Source of the DNA: Acidobacteriota bacterium
GTDB lineage: Bacteria; Acidobacteriota; Blastocatellia; Pyrinomonadales; Pyrinomonadaceae
Reading direction: 5' to 3'
Length of the DNA stretch: 14,026 bases
Assembly (NCBI GenBank): GCA_023389035.1
Contig: JAEWFC010000025.1
Span: 1-14,026, forward strand
The notes below the pieces were generated by a model. The model saw nothing but the letters and a program-made list of their open reading frames with translations, was not told where the DNA came from and made no database searches. A program made the position numbers and the translations under genes. Numbering within the stretch: the stretch's first letter is position 1; every line of letters begins with the position of its first letter. Of the stretch, positions 1 through 6,706 are shown in pieces.

Positions 1-872
1 CGGTGCGAGCCCATCTGAGTTCTCGCCGAGTCGAGGCGCCACGGGTGGTCCGTGACCGCGAGGTCCTCGGCGAGATCCGCACCGTGCATGCCGACAATCT
101 CGGCGTCTACGGCGCCCGCAAAGTCCATGCCGAACTACACAGGAAGGGTATCGGCGTGGCCCGCTGCACCGTCGAACGATTGATGAAAGCTGATGGGCTA
201 CAGGGGATAACGAGGCTGAAGACACGCAGGACCACGCACAGCGAGGGGGCCGAAACTCCGCAGCCGGCAGATCGTGTCGAACGGCAGTTCACCGCGGCGG
301 CGCCGAATGCGCTGTGGGTGGCCGACCTGACCTACATCCGCACCCACTCGGGGTGGGTGTATGCCGCGTTCATCCTCGATGTCTTCTCGAGGATGATCGT
401 GGGCTGGCAGGTCTCGACCACCATGCACACCGACCTCGCCCTCGACGCCCTGGACATGGGGTTGTGGGCCCGCTCGCGTGCCGGCCAGGACGTGGCCGGG
501 CTGATTCACCACTCCGACCGCGGAGTGCAGTATCGAGCCATCCGTTACACCGAACGCCTCGCCGAAGCCGATGCGGTGACTTCGGTTGGCTCCAAGGGCG
601 ATTCGTACGACAATGCGATGGCCGAGGCGTTCAACTCGCTGTTCAAGGCCGAATGCATCCGCAACCCAATAATGCGCCCTCGAGGTGGCTGGGGCGGTGT
701 CGGCGAGGTCGAGATCGCCGTCGCCGAGTACATCGACTGGTTCAATCACCGCCGCCTGCACGGCGAGATCGGACACGTCCCACCCGTCGAGTACGAGACC
801 ACCTACTGGTCGACCCACACAGTCACCAGCTACCGTGAAAACCCGGTCCCGGCAACCGCTGGAACCAACTAA
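1..872 (+). CDS. IS3-family transposase (OrfB), 5' end outside window
   Basis: This is the DDE integrase subunit of an IS3-family insertion sequence, which cuts and joins element ends during transposition. The visible 289 residues begin inside the helix-turn-helix (HTH_21-type) region ('GVYGARKVHAEL', about residues 36-47) and continue into a complete rve integrase core. The catalytic triad is readable: D108 in 'WVADLTYI', D172 in 'HHSDRGVQY' and E208 in 'DNAMAEAFN'. The 35 residues between the second D and the E match the family's DD(35)E spacing. The C-terminal 'YIDWFNHRRLHGEIGHVPP' is also typical. The reading frame is already open at base 1, and about 15-25 N-terminal residues plus OrfA should lie upstream. 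In this family OrfB is normally made as an OrfAB fusion by -1 frameshifting, which cannot be checked here. The stop is TAA at 870-872, just before the terminal repeat. The visible part looks intact, so the element may still be active. Confidence 0.95.
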   Translation, partial: VRAHLSSRRVEAPRVVRDREVLGEIRTVHADNLGVYGARKVHAELHRKGIGVARCTVERLMKADGLQGITRLKTRRTTHSEGAETPQPADRVERQFTAAAPNALWVADLTYIRTHSGWVYAAFILDVFSRMIVGWQVSTTMHTDLALDALDMGLWARSRAGQDVAGLIHHSDRGVQYRAIRYTERLAEADAVTSVGSKGDSYDNAMAEAFNSLFKAECIRNPIMRPRGGWGGVGEVEIAVAEYIDWFNHRRLHGEIGHVPPVEYETTYWSTHTVTSYRENPVPATAGTN

Positions 873-1079
873 CCGAGCCTCCAACAAAGCCGGGGCGATT
901 CAACCGTCTTCTGGCCGTCGACGTTGGCCCGGCGTGTCGGCAAGTCCTTCGAGGATACTCGCAGTAACGAGGTGTGCCCGCACACCATTACGCACCCGTC
1001 GCATTTCGTGCGAACGACTGAACAAGACCCCCGTGCGGAGTGGATTAACGTCGACTGGGATCCAACGCCAACCGCCTAA
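873..1079 (+). pseudogene. 3' remnant of a gene interrupted by the IS element
   Basis: Directly after the IS end the frame stays open for about 57 codons to TAA at 1077-1079. The peptide has balanced composition rather than the Arg/Pro-rich look of a shadow frame (for example 'FEDTRSNEVCPHTITHPSHF' and 'EWINVDWDPTPT'), and third codon positions are mostly G or C. I read it as the C-terminal end of a gene whose 5' part was removed or displaced by the insertion. It has no start or ribosome-binding site of its own. I do not recognise the family. The opposite strand is also open here (to 1241), but its translation is Arg-rich and unconvincing. Real gene remnant: likely. Function: unknown. Confidence 0.4.
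875..902 (+). repeat. Right terminal inverted repeat of the IS3-family element
   Basis: The segment starts three bases after the transposase stop. On the minus strand it begins TGAATCGCCCCGGCTTTG, which has the usual IS3-type tip (TGA...) followed by a GC-rich block. I place the element boundary at about 902. The left repeat and the 3-4 bp target duplication lie outside the window, so the exact end is inferred from similarity to other actinobacterial IS3 ends. Confidence 0.7.
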
Positions 1080-1081
1080 GG

Positions 1082-1225
1082 TCAACCCGTCCGCCGCATT
1101 CGTTGGCCAACGGCGGTGTCGCGGCTGGTCATGGTGCCGAAGGGATCGGTGAGAGGGTGGGCGGCGGTCTCGGTTCCGGTGCTGCCGTTCTGTTTGAACC
1201 AGCCTGCGAGTAGGGCGGGAAACCG
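1082..1225 (-). pseudogene. Fragment of a phage/plasmid-type DNA cytosine methyltransferase
   Basis: One minus-strand frame reads 'PALLAGWFKQNG', then 'HPLTDPFGTMTSRDTAV', and ends at TGA (1082-1084). This resembles the segment in C-5 cytosine methyltransferases (Dcm/C5_MTase) where a 'Y.G.G...P...P..T.TTRD.H' pattern precedes the C-terminal target-recognition part. The catalytic PC and ENV motifs are absent, and the following 'FRML.P.E...GF' region is lost, so this is a remnant only. Upstream the frame continues without homology I can see. The family call is from memory of such proteins and rests on about 35 residues, so moderate doubt remains. It supports the view that the stretch between the IS and the next intact gene is decayed mobile DNA. 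Confidence 0.4.
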
Positions 1226-1399
1226 CCACCGCAGGACACACGTCTTGAGTGCCCGGAGTGGCCGGGAATACTCACACCGTGCCTGTCTGCCAGCTTTGGT
1301 CTGCCAGGCGATGAACTCGATGACTCCGCGTCAGCGCGAACGCTGCGTATCCGACGAGCCGACGTACTACGGGTCAGCGCGGTGCACCTACACTCAGGC
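1226..1399. other. Gene-poor stretch with a short direct repeat
   Basis: No convincing coding frame was found. It contains an 8-bp direct repeat TCTGCCAG (1286-1293 and 1300-1307, 6-bp spacer). It must hold the promoter and leader of the membrane protein downstream, but I see no clear -10/-35 pair. Confidence 0.3.
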
Positions 1400-1693
1400 G
1401 TGCCCGTAACTCGTCGCGAAGGCTCACGCGTCACCCTCACCGCGGACCCAGCCCACTTGCCCAAACCTGAAGAAACGACGAACCTTTGTGCCTGCCTCGC
1501 ACTGTTCGCCGCGCTCCTGGGCCTGATCCCGGTCACTGTTGTGTTCGCGTTCATTGCGTTCTCCGAAGTCCAAAGACGGCCGTACGAACGCGGCGCCGGC
1601 ATTGCGATCTCGGCGCTTCTCATCGCCATCGTGGAGATCATCGCAACCCTCATTGCGCTTCGACACTTCGGCCTTCCACCCTTCAACGGCTAG
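1400..1693 (+). CDS. DUF4190-like small membrane protein with two helices
   Basis: A small integral membrane protein of unknown role. Counting from the upstream GTG at 1382, a short hydrophilic N-terminus leads to 'N-L-C-A-C-L-A-L-F' (from residue 34), a first helix (about 36-60, ending 'AFIAFSEVQRR'), a basic loop 'RPYERGAGIA', and a second helix (about 72-93). This order, with a glycine-containing first helix, a cytosolic R-R-x-x-x-R-G turn and a small-residue-rich second helix, is the DUF4190 pattern common in actinobacteria and often fused to DUF2510. The start is uncertain: GTG at 1382 and GTG at 1400 are both in frame and neither has a strong ribosome-binding site. I chose 1400; 1382 would add six residues. 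It stands alone between decayed DNA and another membrane-anchored gene. No function can be assigned. Confidence 0.6.
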   Translation: MPVTRREGSRVTLTADPAHLPKPEETTNLCACLALFAALLGLIPVTVVFAFIAFSEVQRRPYERGAGIAISALLIAIVEIIATLIALRHFGLPPFNG

Positions 1694-1719
1694 GGGTACG
1701 TGAGTGGCAACACTTATGT

Positions 1720-1738
1720 CACCTCACCGTGAGAGGTG
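1720..1738 (+). terminator. Weak hairpin after the DUF4190-like gene
   Basis: CACCTC (1720-1725) pairs with GAGGTG (1733-1738) around a 7-base loop, followed by a short T/G run. It lies 27 bases after the TAG stop of the membrane protein, a reasonable place for a terminator, but the stem is only six pairs and there is no true T-tract. Confidence 0.25.
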
Positions 1739-1933
1739 TTTGTAGTGTGGCGGCTACGGGAGCGACCCAAGAAGCGGAAAATACGCTGTCTCACGAACCC
1801 TTTCACTCGTCTTAGTTAACTGGTAACGGGACGTGTTGAAGTGGGACGAGTCGACCTCGAAGCGATGAGGGAAGCTGAGCGACACGTGGCCGGGAACGCC
1901 TACATCCGCCTGCCGGTAGCTGAGAATGTCCCC

Positions 1934-2533
1934 ATGGACGCTTCATCTATCGTTGCGGCAATCGCCGCCGGCATCGCCCTCGCCGCGTTGTACTTCACCT
2001 GGCGCCAGGTGAGCGCCGCCGAGGAACAAACCGCCCTCCAACGTCGGATACACGAGGATGCTGGGCAACCATATGTGTGGGCTGATATCCGCCCTCATGC
2101 CCAGCACGCCTCGTTCATGATGCTTGTTGTAAAGAACGATGGGCCGACCGTGGCCACGAGTGTCTCAATAAGTATCGATCCGCCATTTCCATCGGAATGG
2201 TCACGAGACGGTGACAACGAGAGGTTCGCGAACAATCGACGTTTTGCATCGTTACCGCCCGGACGAGTGATGCAGTGGAACCTCGGGCTGCCACAGAATA
2301 TCTTGCCATCGCCCGAGAATCCGGTCAACGAAAAAGGCCAGTTTAAGATCACAATACCATTCGATGGGCCATATGGACCCATTGATCCCTTGACGTACAC
2401 AATCGATCTTAGCGAGTATCGCTGGGTGGCGAAAACAACGCCAGGCACGCCGATGAGTATCTCCAAATCAGTGGATGACGCTTCGAGGGAATTGAGCAAG
2501 GCTATTAACAAAGTGGCAGAGCGGATCTCATAA
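1934..2533 (+). CDS. Hypothetical membrane-anchored protein
   Basis: Unknown function. From the ATG at 1934 the 199-residue product starts with a short polar tip and one hydrophobic segment (about residues 5-22, 'SIVAAIAAGIALAALYFTW'), then a charged, possibly helical stretch 'RQVSAAEEQTALQRRI'. A soluble domain follows with a beta-rich, Ig-like look ('LVVKNDGPTVATSVSISI') and a C-terminal amphipathic helix. The layout (single N-terminal anchor, then 'VKNDGPT-A' sandwich) is common among small hypothetical proteins of actinobacteria and their phages. The frame is open back to GTG 1841 and ATG 1865, but the residues added look unlike the anchor, so 1934 is preferred although its ribosome-binding site is weak. 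Base composition is low for the window: 27 of 60 bases from 2341 to 2400 are G or C. It converges with the next large gene, which is also AT-rich, so the two may have arrived together. Confidence 0.6.
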   Translation: MDASSIVAAIAAGIALAALYFTWRQVSAAEEQTALQRRIHEDAGQPYVWADIRPHAQHASFMMLVVKNDGPTVATSVSISIDPPFPSEWSRDGDNERFANNRRFASLPPGRVMQWNLGLPQNILPSPENPVNEKGQFKITIPFDGPYGPIDPLTYTIDLSEYRWVAKTTPGTPMSISKSVDDASRELSKAINKVAERIS

Positions 2534-2585
2534 ACTAGCCACCCCTCTCGACCCTTCCAATGTCTATATCAGAAAAGTCGATGCA

Positions 2586-4496
2586 CTACTCATCGTCAAT
2601 CTGGTCAGATGACTGACGAGCCCGTAGTTCATCGCGACGTTGCCAGATCAACCGGTTGAGTGCATCGTTATCCCGGAGCATCCGCTGTGGGATAGGCGCC
2701 GGAAGCGAAACAATATCCAGGAACTCGCGCAGTGAGACAGGAACTGGGGTCGGCTGGTTAGTCCATCCACCCAACAGGTCCGCGATATCTCTAGTGTGCG
2801 TTGAGTAGAGCTCCCCGAGTCCCTCAAATATCGCGAGATCGCTCATCCTTAAGGGCACCGGTGGCCTTATGGAGCCTCGCAGTTCCTCAAACGGCGCTGC
2901 CCGAGTGCGCCAGTCTAACTGAACCGATGTAATGCTAGATATACCGTTGTCTGGCACCACAACATACGGGTAAAACACAGGGTTATCCTCTATGCCAAAC
3001 GACAGGCGCTCTCTAGCTAGCTTCGCCGTCGAAACGATCTGTTTGAACTTTGTTGATACAAAGGCCGAGTCCATATCCTCGTTATAGGTTGAGAGATCCG
3101 CCAAACCTTGCGCCAATCCAGCGCTAAGGTGGTGGTTGGTGGCGTCGAGAATGATGCACGCGCGGCCGGCTACGAGCATGAAATCGCAGACTGAAGGCGT
3201 TCGCCCCGCGCCCGACCACTCGGCCTGCATTTCGGTCTCGGAAACCAACCGACTAATCTTAGAGCTGTACGAGGCAATCTTCTCCAAGATGTCGCCAGCC
3301 CTCCGCTCAAAGGCGTAATTCATCGCTTGGCTGAAAGTTTCAGACAAAGATCGTGGAGCGACAGGACCGAACGAGAAGAATGTTTGCCAGTAGAGCTGTG
3401 CGCCAAAGAATCGGTCCACAATCCATTGATATCGCAGGGCGAATACTGTCTCTTTGCCTCGCCGAAGAAAGGGTCTTTCAGTAAAGACGTAGCGCTGATT
3501 TGTAACAGACCCCTGTGCGCGATCGTCGCGAAGTCGTCTTTTAAACTGGGTCGGTTTGTAAGCCATATTGTTGAAGACGAACTCCACCGCGACTTCGGTT
3601 GCTCCAGATCGAACTAAGTCCGCACGATCGAACTCGAACTGTCCGGCTAAGATTCTCTCGCTCACGATCTGCCCTACAAGCATCACGTCGAGAAGCGGGA
3701 CTTTGTTGGCCAGCTCGAACGCCTCCGCAGGGTTTGATCCAATCCGCGGGTCAGTTACTCGATCAGGCCAAGGCTGGAACCATAGGTCGTAAGTGGAGGC
3801 CTTGATCAACTCGATTTTGACGGGTTCGTTGCTGAGTAGGTTCGCCATATCGTTCAGGGCGTGTTGCCGAACCGCTACGACAGTCTCGTCGGAGGTGTAC
3901 GCCTCGAGCGCCGCGATCTGCGCTCTGTACTCGGCGGGATCTGGATTCGCCAGCATGTCGAGGGGGTTCTGTTCACCAGCGTGCTCACTCGTAATCGACA
4001 TCACGAGTTCAAGAACGTCAACAATCTCAATATCTCGTACACCGCTGCCATCGACTTCGGAACACGCCTCGAAAGCCTCGCGTATCAGCTGTGTCATCGA
4101 TCTCGGAGGAACGAGGCGATGAGTCACTCCCACCTTAGTTGCCAATTGGGCGGCCCACTCCGTGCCGGCCTCCGCAAGCATCGCTCGTTCAACACGCGAT
4201 TCCGACCAGTCAGTGGTGGTTGCGACATCGAGTCGAGACTGAATTGCGGCCAGAACATGAAGAGCGGATGCCTGCGAAATCTGGCCAAGACGCTCGGCCC
4301 GCAGGGTGTGACTCAAGGCAGTCAATCCGGCATGATCAGAGATGATCGGAAATACTGGCACCGGTTGTCCACTGGTTACTCCACTAATTTCGGCAGCACC
4401 TGCAGTCGTCCTACGCGAACCGTCTGAACGAGCTTCGCGGCGACGTTGTTTCGTCGTCTTTCCTGTCCGAGGGGTCCCGCGCTTCTTTTTCGACAT
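2586..4496 (-). CDS. Large hypothetical protein, possible PD-(D/E)XK-like core
   Basis: A 636-residue cytosolic protein with no signal peptide or clear membrane segment. The N-terminus is a basic tail (K/R-rich, 'SKKKRGTPRTGKTTKQRRR') that could bind nucleic acid. The middle is helical. At about two thirds of the length comes 'PSVCDFMLVAGRACIILDAT', shortly followed by 'STKFKQIVSTAKLAR'. The D-x(n)-(I/L)-(E/D)-x-(T/K) strand-turn-strand pattern and the downstream lysines resemble a family of actinobacterial proteins with a restriction-endonuclease-like fold ('PDVV...WVVVEVT'). Here the usual E is D and the usual K position is T, so catalysis is uncertain. Start choice: GGAGG lies five bases before the second of two adjacent ATGs (4496); ATG 4508 and 4499 are alternatives. 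Composition is low in GC (28 of 60 bases from 2941 to 3000), suggesting recent transfer. A defence or DNA-processing role is only an inference. Confidence 0.75.
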   Translation of the reverse strand: MSKKKRGTPRTGKTTKQRRREARSDGSRRTTAGAAEISGVTSGQPVPVFPIISDHAGLTALSHTLRAERLGQISQASALHVLAAIQSRLDVATTTDWSESRVERAMLAEAGTEWAAQLATKVGVTHRLVPPRSMTQLIREAFEACSEVDGSGVRDIEIVDVLELVMSITSEHAGEQNPLDMLANPDPAEYRAQIAALEAYTSDETVVAVRQHALNDMANLLSNEPVKIELIKASTYDLWFQPWPDRVTDPRIGSNPAEAFELANKVPLLDVMLVGQIVSERILAGQFEFDRADLVRSGATEVAVEFVFNNMAYKPTQFKRRLRDDRAQGSVTNQRYVFTERPFLRRGKETVFALRYQWIVDRFFGAQLYWQTFFSFGPVAPRSLSETFSQAMNYAFERRAGDILEKIASYSSKISRLVSETEMQAEWSGAGRTPSVCDFMLVAGRACIILDATNHHLSAGLAQGLADLSTYNEDMDSAFVSTKFKQIVSTAKLARERLSFGIEDNPVFYPYVVVPDNGISSITSVQLDWRTRAAPFEELRGSIRPPVPLRMSDLAIFEGLGELYSTHTRDIADLLGGWTNQPTPVPVSLREFLDIVSLPAPIPQRMLRDNDALNRLIWQRRDELRARQSSDQIDDE

Positions 4497-4592
4497 CATT
4501 GCCTCCATCTAGGTGTCGACCGTAGCCTGATTGTTCGAAACCACAAGCTTCTGAATGACGCTGGCCACGAGTGCATCCCAGGCTGCGCAAGC

Positions 4593-5303
4593 TCAGGCAT
4601 CAGCGTCAAACATCGATACATATCGGGCATAGGTGGCGGCAGAAGCCACCGCATGTCGCTCGATGGTGGCAGGGGAGTAGCCGAGAGTGTCGGCGAGTAT
4701 CGCTGCGGGTGCGAGCTTGGTGAGTTCATGTAGGGTGCCCAACCGGGCGGCCCGGGTACTGAAAGTCGCCTTCAACCGGTTCCGTAGGTGAGTCGGGTTG
4801 ATGTGTCGGCCTGGGACGTAGCCGCGCAATACCCAGTTAGTGGCCGGGTGCGCGGCGGTATTCGCGAGGTCTCGTTCTCCGGCGAGGTGGCGGAATGGTT
4901 CGTCGAGCGGGGCCGGCAGGGCTATGGCGATGGCGCCGAGTGTGACGGTCACGAGTTCGTCTGAGACTATGACGTGGTCCCAAGTGAGTTTGACGACACG
5001 GTCGATCTGCTGGCCGAAGACAAGCACCAAGATCGCGGCAGCCCTGTCTCTCGGATTCAGCTCCGGTTGATTCGATGTAACGCCATCGACGGCATCCTGC
5101 TGGTCCTCGACGCTCATCTTCGAGCTGCTTCCGCGACGATGAGGTGTCATCGTTAGGTCTGCGGCGACCAGCTTCATTTTGATCGCCCACGCAAGGAACC
5201 GGATGGCGAACTCTCGAGTGCTCGGGCCTTCGGCCTGCCATGCGTCCAGGTCCGCTTGGGATAGGTTGCCGATCGAGATGTCCCGGTAGGAGGCCGACAA
5301 CAC
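4593..5303 (-). pseudogene. 5'-truncated tyrosine-recombinase-like gene
   Basis: The product matches the C-terminal part of an actinobacterial recombinase/integrase-like family. A 'LSQADLDAWQAEGPSTREFA' block is followed by 'LNPRDRAAAILVLVFGQQID' and 'DRVVKLTWDHV' (box I, with its Arg), then 'HINPTHLRNRL' (box II region) and a final 'ATYARYV' with a candidate nucleophilic Tyr. Members I know carry a long N-terminal half before the 'LTQADLDRW' block, which is missing here: homology fades at about 5300-5350, exactly where a divergent plus-strand gene begins. The longest frame starts at ATG 5354 but would overlap that gene; GTG 5303 is a more modest start. The strict H-x-x-R spacing is not obvious, so even the full-length ancestor may be a degenerate member. 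I read this as the stub of a gene cut by a rearrangement. Confidence 0.6.
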
Positions 5304-5352
5304 CGCTCGCCAGGAACTCTGGAAGCCGACCCGGAACACTCTGCATGAACGC

Positions 5353-5706
5353 ATGTGTAGCGCGAGAATCTCTCATCTGTTTGCGTTTACCGATGCTGAT
5401 CTGCAGATTGCGCTGCTGGATCGCCACAGTGCAGCGGGCGGCGATGCTGAACACGAGGCGGCTACTGCGCTGGTCGCGCTCGTGGAGCTGGCGATGCCTG
5501 AGCTGGCGCGCACCGAAGTGGTGGAACGGTCGTATCTGGTGCGCAGGGTGCAGCGCTACGTCGGGCCGCTCCCGCAGGGGTGGGACACGATGGACGAGGC
5601 CGACCGTGACCAGTTCGTCTGTGATCACTGGCTTGCAGTTGAGGAGTCCCACGAGCTCGTCGACGGAGACGACTTGACCCTGACCATCCTGGGCGGTCGC
5701 CAGTGA
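5353..5706 (+). CDS. Hypothetical acidic protein upstream of an XRE regulator
   Basis: The 117-residue product is acidic and helix-rich ('DAEHEAATALVALVELAMPE', 'DTMDEADRDQFVCDHWLAVE'). It has no membrane segment and no motif that I recognise. The ATG at 5353 has no ribosome-binding site and lies on the boundary with the truncated recombinase, so the N-terminus may be a hybrid or the true start may have been lost. The stop TGA (5704-5706) overlaps a GTG that opens the frame of the HTH gene, and the preferred HTH start lies 116 bp further on. The pair is therefore probably co-transcribed. A small protein followed by a small HTH protein could suggest a toxin-antitoxin or phage regulatory pair, but nothing in the residues supports a toxin fold. 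Confidence 0.5.
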   Translation: MCSARISHLFAFTDADLQIALLDRHSAAGGDAEHEAATALVALVELAMPELARTEVVERSYLVRRVQRYVGPLPQGWDTMDEADRDQFVCDHWLAVEESHELVDGDDLTLTILGGRQ

Positions 5707-5822
5707 CCGCGAGTCCAGCGACGCCGCCCGCTCCAGGGGACGGGATACCGGCGAGGCCGCCGGTAGGCTCAGCAGCACCAGGCGTGCCCACCGAGCGGGC
5801 GGACGACAGGAGAGGACCCCTC

Positions 5823-6059
5823 ATGGCCGTCGACATCGACGAACCCGCATTGCTGCGCGCACTCGGAGAGGCGATCACGGCCCGGCGTGAGGAACTCGGA
5901 CTCAGTCAGCGCGCCCTGGGCCTGGAAGCCGGTGTCGAGCGGAACATGCTGCGCGGGGTGGAAGACGGGTCGCGCCGCGCGACAATCATCACTCTGGCAC
6001 GTATCGCCGAAGCGCTGAAAGTGTCGGTCTCCCAGCTACTGCACCAGATCGGGCACTGA
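5823..6059 (+). CDS. XRE-family helix-turn-helix regulator
   Basis: A 78-residue DNA-binding protein consisting of one Cro/C1-type HTH domain. 'LGEAITARREELGLSQRALG' and 'GVERNMLRGVEDGSRRATI' give helices 1-4 (about residues 14-56), and 'LARIAEALKVSVSQLL' closes the five-helix fold. It probably acts as a dimeric repressor, and no effector domain is present. The ATG at 5823 is chosen because AGGAG lies about ten bases upstream. The frame is open to GTG 5703, overlapping the previous stop, but the extra 40 residues are Pro/Ala-rich low complexity and look untranslated. It is downstream of, and likely in the same transcript as, the acidic hypothetical protein. Its target is unknown; it may control its own small operon. 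Confidence 0.8.
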   Translation: MAVDIDEPALLRALGEAITARREELGLSQRALGLEAGVERNMLRGVEDGSRRATIITLARIAEALKVSVSQLLHQIGH

Positions 6060-6255
6060 CTTTCCGCTGAGATCGATGCAGGAGCGTCGCGCCGTCATAA
6101 CACCAGATCATCCGTGTGAAGCGGTGTGGTGATCGGCGCTATGGGGTGGACAGAGCTTGCGCTTGGTCAGCAATCGCGGCCAAGGTACGTGAATGGGCTT
6201 TCCCCCATGCGGTTTTCAATCGGGATGACTCGCCAGGTGCGAGTGGCCCGGCCGA
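6060..6255. other. Intergenic stretch without a supported gene
   Basis: Both strands have only short frames with poor composition. An imperfect inverted repeat (GATCATCC near 6108 and GGTGATC near 6129) lies just after the XRE gene and could be an operator or a weak hairpin. On the minus strand a short frame reads 'RTWRVIPIENRMGESPF', which may be protein debris but is too short to name. Confidence 0.25.
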
Positions 6256-6525
6256 TCAGGCCGGCGATAATCGTTGCGATGCCACGATGTCGTCGAGGTC
6301 AACGACGTGACGTTCGGGATCGTCGGTGACTCCAGGGGTTGCGACAGGGTCGTCGGTCGCGCCCACCAGGTCGTCGTCAGCGAGTAGCTGGGCCGCTGTG
6401 AGGCCGAGGTGGTCGCCCAACGCCCACAGTGTTTCGAGCGTGATGTTCTGGCCGCGTTCGCATGGTGCTGCAATGCGGAATCCCTTCCTCAACGCGGCGG
6501 CGCGAGCTAAGGGGTCCGGACCGGC
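6256..6525 (-). pseudogene. Remnant of a second XRE-family regulator
   Basis: The minus frame reads 'CERGQNITLETLWALGDHLG' and then 'LTAAQLLADDD'. This is the classic second half of a Cro/C1 HTH domain ('ERGxxNxTLETLxxLAxxLGV'), with an acidic tail. Ahead of it come 'LARAAALRKGFRIAAP' and then an in-frame stop, whereas an intact protein would show 'LRxxRGLSQEELAxRAGLSxxYISxIERG'. The recognition helix is blurred and the first helices are missing, so I call it a degenerate fragment. TTG near 6492 is a formal start but has no convincing ribosome-binding site. It sits between the intact XRE gene and the glycan operon on the opposite strand, and may be a relic of an earlier regulatory or phage module. 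Confidence 0.5.
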
Positions 6526-6706
6526 TCATAGGTCATCGTGGCCCGTCATCGATCAAGCCCAGCAGCAACGGAGAGACATGAGTATGCTGAGTATTTATGC
6601 ACTTGGGTTGCCTTGTGCCGCAGTCCAGAGCGTGAACTATTGATTACCGACATACGTGGGAGCCACACCGACTGGCAACACCCATTCAGAAAGTGATCGG
6701 AGACGG
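6526..6706. other. Leader region of the glycan operon
   Basis: No supported gene. This 181-bp stretch must carry the promoter of the downstream five-gene unit, but no clean -35/-10 pair is visible. It contains a short tandem-like motif (GAGTATGCTGAGTAT near 6588-6602) and ends in GGAG at 6699-6702, four bases before the first ATG of the operon, a weak ribosome-binding site. Confidence 0.3.

Noticed and set aside
198..887. Minus-strand open frame of 229 codons opposite the transposase
   Set aside because: It is the complement of a complete DDE transposase with recognisable catalytic residues, and has no family features of its own.
900..1241. Minus-strand open frame of 113 codons after the IS
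   Set aside because: The translation is Arg-rich, and it conflicts with the plus-strand gene remnant and with a different minus frame that shows methyltransferase similarity.
4837..5778. Long minus-strand open frame of 313 codons
   Set aside because: It is Arg/Pro/His-rich, and it overlaps both the recombinase frame (same strand, shifted) and a better plus-strand gene; it is a GC-driven shadow.
5703..5822. Longer form of the XRE regulator starting at GTG 5703
   Set aside because: The extra 40 residues are Pro/Ala-rich low complexity and AGGAG precedes ATG 5823. Coupled translation from GTG 5703 remains possible but is less likely.
6116..6329. Two small overlapping plus-strand open frames
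   Set aside because: They have no ribosome-binding site, the composition is poor and no motif is visible.
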